A stretch of 64,000 nucleotides of DNA from Brugia malayi (Eukaryota; Nematoda; Chromadorea; Rhabditida; Onchocercidae): assembly GCF_000002995.4 (NCBI RefSeq), contig NW_025062478.1, positions 1,736,001-1,800,000 on the forward strand, given 5' to 3'. The notes beneath the pieces are model-generated. The model ran no database searches. It saw only the letters and a list, made by a program, of their open reading frames with translations, and was not told the origin of the DNA. Shown here piece after piece: positions 1 through 14,050 of the stretch (its first letter is position 1; each line of letters opens with the position of its first letter). The position numbers were made by a program, and so were the translations under genes.

Positions 1-1435
1 TCGAATAGGAAATTTTTTTTTTTTTTTGATAATTCAATAAATCGTTGTTAATGTTTAAAATTTAATAATGATTGGATTACTTATTACTTTTGAAAAATAA
101 TTCATTATCATTTACCAATAATGTTTTACTGAAATCTGATCTAAAATTTGAAATAGTTATTTAAAAAATTACCCCAAGAATATTTGCAATAAGAAATTTA
201 TCATTTTTGAATTACTAATATTACTTTTACATAATGAAGTTATTTCTTTCATTTAACTGCTACCTGAAATGTTTTTGATTAGATTCTTTAATTATCATCA
301 GCAAATCCATAAATACAGCTAGAAGCAGTAAGCAAATGAAAAAATAGAAATCGTAAATTTCTATATAATTTTAAGAACTTTCAGTTTGTCATAGAATTGA
401 TTTTGTTTTTTGTAGTAAAAAATGAGACAGAATGTATGACAAAAATTAAATCTTATATTAAATATTCAGTAAAAATTAAATAAGCAAATATATCACTACT
501 ATTTATAAATTAATCAATGCAAGATAATTCCGAAAAAAAAAATGAATACATATTATGTAGCTTACTAATGTTATATAAAACTTCAAATGCTGTAACTTTT
601 CGATATTCAATCACAAAACGATTTATGATTGATTGAAAGTAAAATAAAATTATGCTAGTTGGCTTTTTGGATGTTATATTTTCCTTTTTTACATTTTATC
701 ATATCATTTTACTGATAGAAAGAAATTGTTTTTTCTTTCTTTTTTTGCACATTTAATTATGATATCAATTATATGATCTACTTTAATTATATCCTTAATG
801 CATTATTGGTAATATCGAGATACTAGAGAATTATAAATTTGTTTGTGGAAATTATTCAAAAAAAAAAAAAAAAAAAGGGAAATAATAAAATGCTCAAATT
901 TCTACTTTTTTTATAAAATTTTATGCTTTTTTTACATAATCAGTCTGAAGCAACTGACTGCAAACTAATTTTAATATGAATTTTTAAATTGTAATTTAAA
1001 TTTATGATTCAGTTTTCAAAGGCTTTCTAATATGTTTATTTTTGGTGGGTTAAGTACTTTTTTTTTTGGATGTATTATAGATCATTAATGATCATATTAC
1101 TAGCTTTTCATTTCTCGTTTTTCTTGCTTTTTTCCATTTAATCAATCTTTTCTTCTTATCTAATCCATTTAATAGCTTAATTACTCTTAAGACTTTAGAT
1201 GAAAAATTAAAAGCTATACGGTTGAAGTTCTAAGTTTTTTAATGTAATCATTATTATAATTTAGTTATGTACTATATACTTTCTAATTTCAAATTCTGAT
1301 AAATTTAACAAATTTATTTGAATCATAATGCACTATTTTATGTCATATTCTCTGAAATTAGGAAAATATGCACACAGAGAGTAATAATATCATATCGCAT
1401 TTTATAATATTGTAAAGTAGTATTAGTAGATGAGC

Positions 1436-1571
1436 AAACCATATAAGTAAGTTACAGAAACAATTATATAAACCACATAAGTAAGTTACAGAAACAATTA
1501 TATAAACCACATAAGTAAGTTACAGAAACAATTATATAAACCACATAAGTAAATATTATATAAACCACACA
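1436..1571. repeat. 34-bp tandem repeat, about 4 copies
   Basis: A 34-base unit beginning AAACCACATAAGTAAGTTAC starts at 1436, 1470, 1504 and 1538. The first three units are nearly identical. The fourth lacks about 10 bases before a final AAACCAC. The open frame read through it on the minus strand is a product of the repeat, not a gene. Confidence 0.9.
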
Positions 1572-1641
1572 TAATAATGTATAACATAATGTAATGTGCT
1601 ATATAACATTTTAACGTACGTCTATTTCTTTTATATAACGC

Positions 1642-1716
1642 TACCGTAACATATTTATGCATTGTATACCGTAATATATTTATGCTTTGTATACTGTAGT
1701 GCATAACTTCTATTAT
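1642..1716. repeat. 25-bp tandem repeat with TACCGTA core
   Basis: The heptamers TACCGTA, TACCGTA and TACTGTA start at 1642, 1667 and 1692, exactly 25 bases apart. Each of the first two is followed by a TATTTATGC...TTGTA block. The third unit decays after the heptamer. Related TACGGTA-rich stretches occur near 5539-5590 and 16892-17010. Confidence 0.8.
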
Positions 1717-4700
1717 TTTACACTTAATCATATGACGTTGGTCACTCATACATTAATTTTTGTTGCATTTTTTATTTGTGATAATATTGAGGATCACTGT
1801 TAGCTAGTTAAAAGAAAAGTTCTGATTACTGTGATACTGTGTTATGCTTAACGATCGATAATGGGTACTGTATGCATATTATACTACTGTCTTGTTGAAT
1901 TGTTTTGTTCATTCATATCCATGTTAAATTACTAATATACTTAAATATATTTCATCGTATTCAAATCCACAGCAGCACATCATTATTTTACTGATATTGT
2001 GCTTATATCTATTACTGTATCATACCGTTACTGCATTCTCGTGCATAATGTAGTAGCACTCATTACTACTGTTTTATCTATCCTATCGCCTTTTATCATG
2101 AAGATCGATTATTTCATGTGTAATTTAATTTTTAAAATACTTATTACAGACTAAAAACAGTTTGATTACAGGTAGAAATCGATGTTTTGTTTTCTTCAAT
2201 TTTTTTTTTTTTTTTTCGTTAGTTTATTTGGCGAAATTATTTTCCATATTCGAAAATTCATTGAAATAAATACATTAAACGATAAATGGAACAAAGAGGA
2301 AAAAGACGCTTAATTTATCAAAATAAACAAAATAGAAGATACCAAAAAAAAAAAATACTATTTTTTTTCTTTTTCCTTTTTTTAATTTGTCCTATGTAAT
2401 TTATATATTTCAATTATTAAATTTTTTTCATTTCTCTTTTCTCTTCTTCGTCGTGTTTCATTCCCATTCGCCTGGAGAATGTGTTACTATTAAAAGCGAC
2501 TCAATTTGAAATTGATTCCAATCCCAAAATCGTTTCTATCATTCCTATCGTCATCATATTGTCATCTGTAGACATTGATCCATCGTTCTTTCTCAATCAA
2601 ATGAATTGTTTCTTAGAGTGAAAGCAAATTAGACAATAAATCACTCCCCGACCAAATGATTGTTTTTTTTTTTTTGTTGTATTAATTTCCCTCAACTATC
2701 CAATATATCTTTCCTTTTTGCACATACCGCTTTTTCATCCATTAATACTTATACTTGATATATTTTGATGTATTCTTATACATATATGCTTTTATGTCTT
2801 ATCTGTCTATTTATATTAATTATTTAGGAAGTATGTTATCTGTTTATATTAAATTTGTCTCATTTGTTTATATTAAAATTTAGGAAAAATGAAATCTTAA
2901 TTTTCCTTTGTTTTGTTTTTTTCTTTCGTTTTAACTTTTTATTTCAATTTATTTCTCTATTGAACCAAGTGTTGGATTACATCTGTAACATTCACTCATT
3001 ATCTGTACGCATAAAGACACATATCATAATAATAAATTTATGTACATTAACCTAAAATTATCATCATTCTAATTATTTTACCATAAACAATGAAATTTCG
3101 TTCCTAAAATAATTGCAGTATAAATTTTTATTCTAATCCAATTTTTTTGCTTTACTTTTTTAATTTTATTTCTATGATTTTTTTATAATTTGTATTAATT
3201 GAACGTTTGATATTTAATGATTAAATTGCTCCTTTTTTTCTCCTCTTATTTGACTTGGAGAAAAAAGGAAAAGAAAAAATTCATAATTCATTATTTTTCT
3301 GTTTTTCTGTTTGAGCTTTAATTTACTGTACTGTTTTTTTTTCTTAAAGCGATTAAATAACTGTTTCAAGATTGCTTGTAATTTAAACACTTGACAACTT
3401 TTTTTAGTTTCTCAATAATTTAATGATTTAATTAGCACGGATTTTTTTTTTTTTTTTTAGCATGAATAAACTTTTATTTGTTATAATTGAATGATACTTT
3501 ATTCAAATTTTAACTTCACTGTTTTTTTTTTTTTGTAAAAAAAGTTTTTTACTTATTCGAAGGTGTAATTTATTTTGTAAAAGAAAGTAAATAGATGCAA
3601 CGGATTCGAATTTTTTTTTAAAAATGAAAGCATTCTGAAATATTTCATTTATTGATATCATTTTGCTTTTTTAATGCTTCTAAATTTCTGCTTTTTTTTG
3701 AGTAAAAATAGGTAGAATTTTACTAATAAACGAAAATTCTTTTGTTGGAGTAAATTGTTCGCTAGATTATGATTTGATGCCAGATTAAAATTTGGTCATA
3801 AATAGGGTCAATACTTGAACAAAGTTCGGATTAGAAATTAGGACAACATAGTTTATTCATTCGAATTTTCATTGACCTATCTATCGGATCGACATATTCG
3901 GTAATAGCTTAAATACGTAAATAGCGTAAATACGTGAAAATTGTTTGACTGGATTTGGTAACTTAATTGCAACATCAATTTTATGGTTTAATAAAAAAAA
4001 TTAGTGTTTGAACTTTTCAGTAAATTGGAATGCATTACTAACTTTTATTAGCGAGTTTGAATAAGAGATTTATTATAAAATTTAGATTGTAACAATGAAT
4101 GACAGTGAATTCTTAAATTAAATTAGGTGTTCAATTGAAATGTTCGTTGCACTTAAAAATTGCTGTTGACACATAAATATATTAACGCATCATTGTTTTG
4201 CTCAGCAAAATTAATATTTATGATCCATAAAATATTTCAAATTAAATTTCAAATTATTAGCTTCCAATTTCTTATTTAATTTTCTGAAATATTACAGCTT
4301 TCACCGTATTATTAAGCATATTAATGATATCTATTGACATTTGCAAGAAACGAATTATTGCTGATAAAGAAATTGAATAAAGTAGCTTCAAGTTATAATA
4401 TTTATTCTTTTTTATAACATATGGACGGCAATTCAGTAAGTAAAATATTGCCAGCAGACAGATATCCTTGTCGTTTTTGTATGAAAATATCAAAAAAAAA
4501 AAAATTTGTAATTTGAAACATTACATTTTTATATTTGTTAAAAAAAAAAAAAAAAAAAACCATCTAAATGTTTTATACATCAGTTACGTAAGTATGAAAA
4601 TGTATAATTTACATATGTTTATTATTTATGAAATGAAAAGAAATAAAAAATAAGTGTCATAAATCTTTTCTTAGATGAAAAAAATATTTGCTATTTCTTA

Positions 4701-6894
4701 TTTTTTTTTTAAAAAAAAAAAAAGGAAAAGATCAGTGCAATAATTAAAAATCATTTTTGAAAAAAAAAAAACAAAAATATATTTTCTGAAATGTAACAAT
4801 TACATTTTTCAGAATTTAGCGTTTAATGATATTTATTAAAATTATTTATGCAATTTTTATTATTCTCGCAAATGCAAAGCGACAAAATTCTTCTATTTCA
4901 TTTTATCTTTTCACTATCGACAAAAAAAGAAACAACAATAATTAGTGAATTCGAGCAAAATTTAGAAATACTAATTTATTTTTTCTCTTTCTTTTTGTTA
5001 TTTAAATGTTTTATCAGCGTAATAAATGTTAAAATAAATTGTTAATGCATTGATTTTGTTTAGTTTATATTGCAAATTTTCGCAAAAGCAGATTTTTCAT
5101 TACGTTAGTCTTTAAATAAGAATGAAAAAGCAAAAAAAGAAGAGAAAAAACAACAAATGTTCCAATGAAAAGGAATGCAATCATTTTTTAAAAAAAAAAA
5201 AATTTTTAAATTTCAAGGAGAAAGCTATTAAAGGAAAAAAAAAAGTGGCTATATGAAGGGAAATGGATGAAACAGAAAATTTATGTCTATAAAAATATCC
5301 ATAAAATGTTCTTTTGTTTAAATTAATTTAAACGAAAAAAAAAAAAAACGAACGATGGAAAGCTTTTTTGCAGGTATTAGAATGATTATTTTAAATTATT
5401 ATTCCAATTATTGCTTTTTTCTTGTTATCGTTTACTTTTTTTTTTCCTTTTTATTACGATGACAAATTTCAAAAGTGACAAGATAATCTAATAACAATAG
5501 TAGATTTCAACCGTAAAATTATGCAACATTGCCAGTTATACGGTAATTTATACGGTGTTCTACAGTAGTCATTTGTATAGTACTGTAAATGAATGTATGT
5601 ATTTCGTTAGCTCTTCATTTTCTTCATTAGTATACCAAAAAAAGTTCGGAATATCTAAATATCAAATGTTTGTAAAATAATAATGGTGCAACTGAGAAAA
5701 ATTTATAATTCCATTTAGTAATAATTTGTATTAATTTTTAAATTTAAAATTCCATCGAAGTTGCTATCAATCAAATAACAATATTTTATCAAATAATGTT
5801 TAAGATTATTTGATATTTTATAGTTGAACCAATAAATTTTCTTTAATATAATCCAACAAAAAAATGTTTTTCCTTCTATACAGTATTATTAATATATGAT
5901 AATGTGAAATAACCTAGAATAAGAAACAATACTTATTGAAATTAAAATTTTAGATTAAAAATTGAAACAAAAGTTCACACGAGTTGAAATTTGTAATTTA
6001 GATTCAATAGTTAAAAAGATAAACAAAAAAAAATGAATAACTTTTTAATAAAATTAAATGAATTTTGCTTTATTTCTTATTTTTTTCATCTCAAATATTA
6101 GTCACCAACATATATATGTATATATATTCAAATACATCATTGTCAAATTGGAAAGATTTTTTTTTTTCGTTCTTTTTTTCCTCCATATTAAAATCATATT
6201 TTACAATCGACAACAACAAAATTCAAGCAATTTTACTTTCATAAATTTGTCAATGCAATAGCTTTTTGCTATCAATCATCTAATTCATCTCATTGAAATA
6301 TAATTATAGAAAAATGAAATTTATCCTTTCCATTTTTTTTTTTTTCTTGAAGGTCAAATAATTCGAATTAGAATTGAAATTTCGTTTCACATCTTTTTTT
6401 CACTTTTCTTGATCTTTTTTTTTTCTTTCTTCAACAACAAAATCGTATAAATATAATTTATTTGTAGCGTATTGTTTCACTTTTTTTTTTTTTTTTTTTA
6501 AAAAAATTCTAATTAACTGAATTTTTTAAACTTTTCTTTCTCCTTTTTTGTTGTTTCTTTCCTTTTTCTTTATTATAAATGATGTTGTTTATTCAATCTT
6601 TTTTATCTTTTCGTTTTCTTTCTTCCTTGCTCTTTCACATCCCTCTCTCTCTCTCCCTTTTTCTCTTCCCCTTTCTCTTCTTTTCACTGTATTAATGATA
6701 TAATGAAATGCAATTTATACTTCTTTATTTCTTTCTCCCTTTCATTCATCCCTCCCTCTCTCTCTTTCATTTTTCTTTCTGTTCAATTTGGCATTTTTAA
6801 TAGCTTTTCAATGTTTACAAAAAAAAAAGAAAAGGACCACCAAGTAAAATGATTTTTTTTAAAAAAAAAAGCGAAAACATCTGCATCTTATAGA

Positions 6895-7460
6895 CACATA
6901 TATATTTAAGCATTAAAGTATATTTACATTTCAAATTAATTTATATATGTTTATATAATTGTGAATAAAATCCATGAATTTACGTATGAAATTTATACAT
7001 TCATATATATATTTTTTTATATTTATGAATTAAAATTTATATATTTATGTACAAAATTTACAGATTAATGAGTAATATTTAGTATATTTGGTAGATATAA
7101 TCTATGTATTTGTTATTAAAATTTCATTCATTCATTTATGAAATTTATGCATTTATATACGAAATTTATATTTGCCAACAAAAAACTTATATATTTACTT
7201 ATGAAGATTAAGAATGATTAAGATTTGATGTAATTACTGCATCGATTAATGTACATTTTTAGCATTTCATTTTTTATTTAATGTATATTTATAGTTCTCT
7301 AGGAAGTTATAATAAAAGTATAATTTTATAATATTGTAAAGTCAGCTTTCATAATAGTCTATGTATTTTTAAATGAAATTCGAGTATTCATGTATGGAAT
7401 TTTTGAATTTATATATAAAATTTATGTTTATAAATAAAAGTTTATGTATGTATAAACAAA
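6895..7460. repeat. degenerate AT-rich tandem repeat
   Basis: A loose unit resembling ATTTATRTAYGAAATTTATR recurs many times with substitutions and small gaps. It looks like an old, decayed minisatellite. Unit boundaries cannot be set precisely by eye. Confidence 0.6.
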
Positions 7461-7636
7461 ACTGCCATTCAACAATAAAATTTTATATTCTCGCACATTC
7501 CAAAATGGCGGAAAAGTGCAAAGATGGCGGATAGAAAGAAAAAAGTATAATCTTTTTTTTTTTAATGTATATATTTTTTTTAATATATATATTCAATAAA
7601 TGCCAAAAGTGAAAAAAAAAAATCATAAAAGAAGAA

Positions 7637-7675
7637 GAGAGAGAATGAGAGAGAGAGAAAGAGAGAGAGAGAGAA
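7637..7675. repeat. GA microsatellite
   Basis: A purine tract of GA dinucleotides with a few substitutions. Similar GA/CT tracts lie at about 14181-14223, 46365-46436 and 60010-60062. Confidence 0.85.
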
Positions 7676-10600
7676 GTATGTATATATGTTTGAATTTGAT
7701 GATTGAAATGAAAGAGCTGTAGGATGTAAATTTTCACTTTATTTAAAAAGAAAAAAAAAATCATTTAATTAAAATGTAAACAATAAAAGGATGATTTGCG
7801 GGAAAACAATTTAGAAATAAAGAAAAAATGTAAAATTATTGGCATTTTATTTTTCAAATTTTAATTTTAATTTTTTATCATTTTCAATTCTTTTTTTTTT
7901 TTTGGATATATTTATATTATTTGTTAATATATTCATCGGTTCGGTGACGTATGGTGACATATGTACTCGTGAGTATGCGTGTGGTCGTAAGGAAATTCAA
8001 TTCTTTTTGGGTTATTTAATTGTCATTGTTAGAGTAATTTTTTTTTTTTCCTTTGCTTCTTTCTTTTTTTTGTTTTCAGATTTTTTTCTTTTTTTTTTTT
8101 TTCACTGAAATGAAAGTGCCATTACCATTTTAATTTGATTCATTCATCCGTCTGTTCGCTTGCATTTTTGAAGCATTAAGCCTTTATCAATCTGCTCAAT
8201 TTGATTAGCAATTTTTGAATAAATTTTCTAACCTGAATAACAATTATTATAGTATTTTATATCTTTTAAACTGGATGATATCTCTTATAGATGGATACAT
8301 CTCATAACCTTTGACCTGAATGGTACTCATCATAGATAAATATATCTTATGTTAAATTGGATGCATCATTTTATTATTCAACCTAATTGGTTCATTTCGA
8401 TGGATAAATGGATTTTATTTGAAAATTTCAAAAGGATAGTTCATTCTTTTGTTATTTTTTTTTTTTTTTTTTGCTTTACTTTTAATTTTACACTCATTAA
8501 CAGAAAGTCACATTGGAAAAACTTTGTGAATTTGAAATTTTAATTAATACAAAATATTGACAAATTGATTATAATTCACTAAAATTTGTTTAGCGCCAAA
8601 ATTTAAATTTTTAAATTTTTGCTAGTTGCAATCTTAGATATAAATGCATAAAATCATGAAAAGCAATGTGATAACAAAGAGAATGGTCAGTCTAATCCCA
8701 TTATAAATACTCGAAAACTTGATTTTATTCAATTTCACAACCACTTTTTAATTTTTATTTATACCTCGATAAATTGAATTATTGCATCTTTAATAGAAAA
8801 ATTATTAAATTTTTTCCCACAATATCGGAATAATCATTTAAAACAGTTGATGTTCTTTTAAATTTGCACAATTCTTATAGATTTATTCTCAAAATTATCA
8901 AATTTTTGTTTTAAAACTGCGAAATTTTCTCCTTAAGTTACTTTTTTGTTGTTTAAAATCTTGTTAAACTTATTCATTTTAAAGAAAATATAATATTATT
9001 GCAATCCAAAATTCCTTTCAAATTTCCTTTTATGAATCCTAAAAAATTATCAATTGAATTTTTTAATAAGATTAATTTGTTATTTAAGGAAAGGAAAAAA
9101 TTTAATTTTAAAATGTTATTAATCTTTATTATAATTAGTTTGATCTAACAAGTTCCTTCTACTTTCCTCGTATATTTATTTATATCATTTTTCTTTTTTT
9201 TTTTTTTTTTTATTTTCTTTTATTTTATTTTTTTGCATAAACTAAAAATCGGAGGTTGGAATGAAATGGAAATAACAGAAGACGAATAAAAAAGAAAAAG
9301 TTATTAGAGTTGTATAATATTTTCATATTTCCCTCACATATATATCACTATCACTTTTTTTTTTTAACACCCAAATTATCTCTGATGTTGGGTAAGTAGA
9401 AATAGTCGGGTAAGAGAGAGAGTTACATATTTTAATATACATACACACATCATTTTGTTTTTTCTATTGATAGTACTATTTTAAAAGATGAAATGTTGAT
9501 TGAAGAAATAAATAAAAATTATATTCATACAGTTTCATTTGCTGCATCAATTTTCATTTTTTTTTTTTTTTCACTTCTCAATTTTGATTTGTAATATTTT
9601 TTTTTTGATTTTTCTAAAATTTATTTTATTTCATTTCATTTCTTCGTTTTCGATTTGAAAATTATTTGAAAAAAAAAACAATTTGTTTTTTTTTTTTTCT
9701 CGTTTCCTTTTTAATGTCAATAATTTTGAATGAAAAATTTTGTCAGATAAATATTAGAGAAAAAAAAAATAAAAAAATGAAAATGATAATTTTTCTTTCA
9801 TTCATTTTTATCATGTCAAACTTTTTGTTATAAGAAATTTTGTCAACTTTTCTTTGAATATCATTAAATTTAAATTCAATTTGTTTGATGTTATTGTGGA
9901 ATGAAATTCAATTTATTTGATGATATTATCAAATAATTTTTGTTTTCTCTCTTTTTTTTCAACTTTTTTATTTGTCCTCTAAATTAAAAATCTTTTTTTT
10001 TTTTTTTTAGACAAATATTTGATAATTTTCTATAAATTTAACCTTGACATAATCATGATAAGAAATATTAATTAGGCGATAATGAAAATAAAAGACATAA
10101 GATGGGGAAGACTTTTTCTCAGGTAAAAATATTATGTATTAATTTGATTAGATTATACTATCAGTATTAATATAAATCTAGTAAATACTTATAAACTTTC
10201 CGGTACATATATTTGAATTTTGTTTGTATTAATTTGTAAATAAATGGAATTAAGCAAAATAAATCTTTGATTTTTTTTAAAAAAAAAAAGAGAAAATTGT
10301 TAATACATTTGAAAAAATGAGAAAAATTTGGCAAATTTTGTTTTTTTTGTTGTTGGATTATTCGCATTCGAAGTTTTATAATATTATATAATTAAGCAGT
10401 ACTAATCTAAAATGATATTTTCTTGATTATTTGAAAGAAAGTATCGTACTAAATAACTAAATAAGTGGTTTATTTAATTGCGTTTCATTTTTCTGCTTTT
10501 CTTTTTTTTTTTTTTGGTAAAAAAAACTTAATTTAAATTTAATTTTAAAAAATACTATTACGCTAACAGTTAAACGATAAAAATAAAAAATAAAATTTCA

Positions 10601-13600
10601 AAAGTGACAATTTCCATTTCAAAACTGTTTTCAACTCAATGTCTTTTTTTCCATTAACTCATTTAAATATCAATATATTTCCATTTAAATTAAAAATTTT
10701 AAGCAATTCCTAAAATTTTTTACTTATTTAACGATTGAACGAGTATTAAAGTATTATATCTTTATGTTATCATATTAGTAAATTAAATATTCAAAGTACC
10801 AAAAAAATATTAAATATGAATAGTCTTTTTTATTAGAATACAAATTGTTTCTTTTCTTATTATAAAATATTTAAAATATTTTTTGCTAATTATAATTTAA
10901 ATTATGCAACAAAAATCTCTTCCGCCTTTCACAACATTTGATAATAACTAAAATTTTCTCTTTTAATTAGCTAATATTTCTTTTGTATTTATTAAGAAAA
11001 TGCTACATCATTTTCCCAGATAATAAGAGAATTTAAAAAAAAAGAAAAAAAAAATGAATGAACTCTCAGATAATAATAAAAAAGGAAATTTCTTAGGTAA
11101 TAATAAAACTTGAAAAAAAGAATAAATAAAATTCATTCTCTTTTTTTCGTTACTACTTTAACGAAGTGAAATATTTTTTATATTATCTTCTTTTATTTTG
11201 AATAAAACTTACTTTTAGACTTTTAACACTTTTAAAAATTTTTTTTAGATGAAATAAATTTCATACTGATAAATAATAATTATGGACTGTATTGAATAAA
11301 ATTTGTTTCATTCTATTGTTCTTTGTACTATTTCAAAGTTTAAAATAAAATTCATTTTATGTAAAATATTTTTCCATTTATAAAATGATAAAAGAAAATA
11401 TGTGCTTGTTAAATTTAATAATAATTTTAAATAATTTTGAACTAACTTTCTCAATTAGCAAAAAATATGATATGTTTTCAAAAAAAAAAAAACAGAAAAA
11501 ATTCGAATTCGTCTTTTTTTTTCCTGCTACTACAATATGAAACAATTTTATTATTATTGTTTGTAATCTGATTAAAAATTTTCACTTAAAAAATTTTGAG
11601 ATTTCAATTTTTTTTTCTTTGTTTTAAATTATGAGTTATACTTAATATCTCATTGGTAAATTTTATACGCAAATTAGGTTTTGATACTATTTCTGGAATT
11701 ATCCATTAAGTTTTTTAAGCTGTTAATTTAGCTACAGTATCCATTATATTTGCTTTAGATAAGTGGTTGCTACGATAATCCATTAACTACTAAAAATTTT
11801 ACTATTTTAGCTTTAGTTTAATAGTGAACATTATTGATAGTTAGTCATTTTCACAATGTATCGAAAAGCTTTCGTTAATTTCAAACAGTAATTTTTTGGA
11901 ATTTTTATTATTTCAGTTAAATTTTACCATGTTTTTAGTTTTTTTTTTTTCCTATGGTTTTAATTTTAATAAAGATTTATCTTTGAGATAATTCGATCAA
12001 ATATTTTCCGAAAATTTAGTTTTATTATAACTTTATCGTACTACACTTAATGTAAAATATTTTGTATTAGTAATAGCTATGATCATAAAATTTAAAAATA
12101 AATGCTTACTTTTCTTATACTGCAATAACTTGAGATAATTAATGATTTTGATACATCAAAAGTGAACAATTACTGTTAGAGGATTTATTTCACAAAAAAC
12201 ATTTATGAAATTTTTCTCACATTTTCTTTTTTTTTTTCTGCCATCAACTTTGGATGATTTAATTGAAAATATTCAAAAATTTTTTTTTATTTTTTATTAT
12301 AAGCTTTAAAAAAATAGCGAAATGATTAAAAAGATTTGAAAAAAAAAAGTTGAAATATCATTTTTGTTTGATTTATTTCTATAACATGCAATTTATTTTT
12401 CCTAGTTAGTAAAATGATTTTTTTTTTTTTTTTTGTGAAATGAAGTTGGAGAAAAATTTTTTTTCAAAGAATTATAAAACAATTTTTAAAATGGAAAAAA
12501 AGAATAACGAAAACGTTACAACAATGTTGTATTTCCCTTTGTTTTCATTACATTATAAAAATTGATGTATTTAATTTCGATGAACATTTTTAAAACTGAC
12601 AGTTTACGGATAGGATTATTTCGGATATATTGTATTAATAAGAAAGATGTCATAAAATTTTAAACGTAATCATTTTTTTCCAATCAGTAATTAATTGGTG
12701 TCATATGTTCTAGTAATTGAATATCTAAGTATTTCGATGTTACATTTCATCTACTCTACTGAAAATTTTCAATTTTGATTATTTTAAATTATCAGAACTT
12801 GAAATTTAGTAGCATTTCTCATAAACAAAAAATTATATTACATAATTGATATGCTAATATATTATTTGATACGATATAAAAAAAAAAAAAAAAACTTTGG
12901 TACTATATAGAAGCATATTTCTAATTAATGACTAAAATTTGGATATGTATTTTTGGTAACAACTTACAGTAATATTATAATATTATTATTAGTTAATTTG
13001 TTTGATGAGATTTATTTTAAATCTTATTCTCTCCTTACAATAAAATTAAATTCCAGCGGCTAAATAAATTTGCTTAAGACGGTAAAGTCAAAACAGAAAC
13101 ACTTCATTGCTTTCTACTTTTTTAAAATCATTGTTAAATTTTGATGAAATTAACCCAGATTTTTTAGACAAATAAATACATTTCATAATTGACGTAAAAT
13201 TTGCAGATAAAATATTTTATTTTCAAAACAATTAATTACATTTAAATTATAAATCCATTCAATTTTTTTCCATCTTATTTTTTTTTTCAGTATTATTTTT
13301 GTCTTTTTTTGTTTAAGTGTAGGTTTTAAAAATTTTCTTCGTCCATTAAAAATAAATGTGAAATAGGGAGTGCAAAGAAGTTATTTTTGCATATAATATT
13401 TTGATATGCTTAGTCATATACGTTCGAATTTTCTAAATATACTTCCAAAAAAAAATTTTTTTTTTCTTTTTTTAATAAAACGAAAGAAAGTAGTTAAGAA
13501 AAAAAAAATAAAATGAAAGAAAGAGGAAAATGATGAATAAAAGATAGATTTGGACAATTCCGGAAATTATATATGCCTTTTCCATATTTTCTTTCCCGTT

Positions 13601-13619
13601 GATTCGGAATTTTCGTACT

Positions 13620-14050
13620 CACAAATTTATTTTCCATTCCATACAAACATATTTTGTGTAATTAAATGAAAACATTACTGTTCTATTGTTTACTGTATAT
13701 AAATATATTTAGTAAAGTTATATTGGCAAAATGCTATTTTTCATTTTTTTATTCTGTGTAATATAATTGCATAGAAATATTAGTAATTATACAGAAATAT
13801 TAATTCTCTATTCTAATTTTTCTATTTGTAATATTTAGTATAATTAATTAAAATATTATTGTTCTATTCCATCCATTTTCATATGCATTTATTTAGTATA
13901 ACTATATGACAATATTAATCTTTCTTTTTCATATATTTATTATAAATATATGGCAACATTTCTTTTCTTTTCTATTTTTCATACATGTACATACAGTATA
14001 AATAAATATATGAAAATATTTGTCTTTCTATTCCTTTGTTTTTTTGTTTT
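13620..14050. repeat. degenerate long-unit repeat
   Basis: Several imperfect copies of a roughly 60-90 base block follow one another. Each combines a pyrimidine stretch (TTCTATT or similar), CATA(T/C)ATATTTA, a TATAA(A/T)TATATG segment and AAAATATT. No open frame runs through it. Confidence 0.5.
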
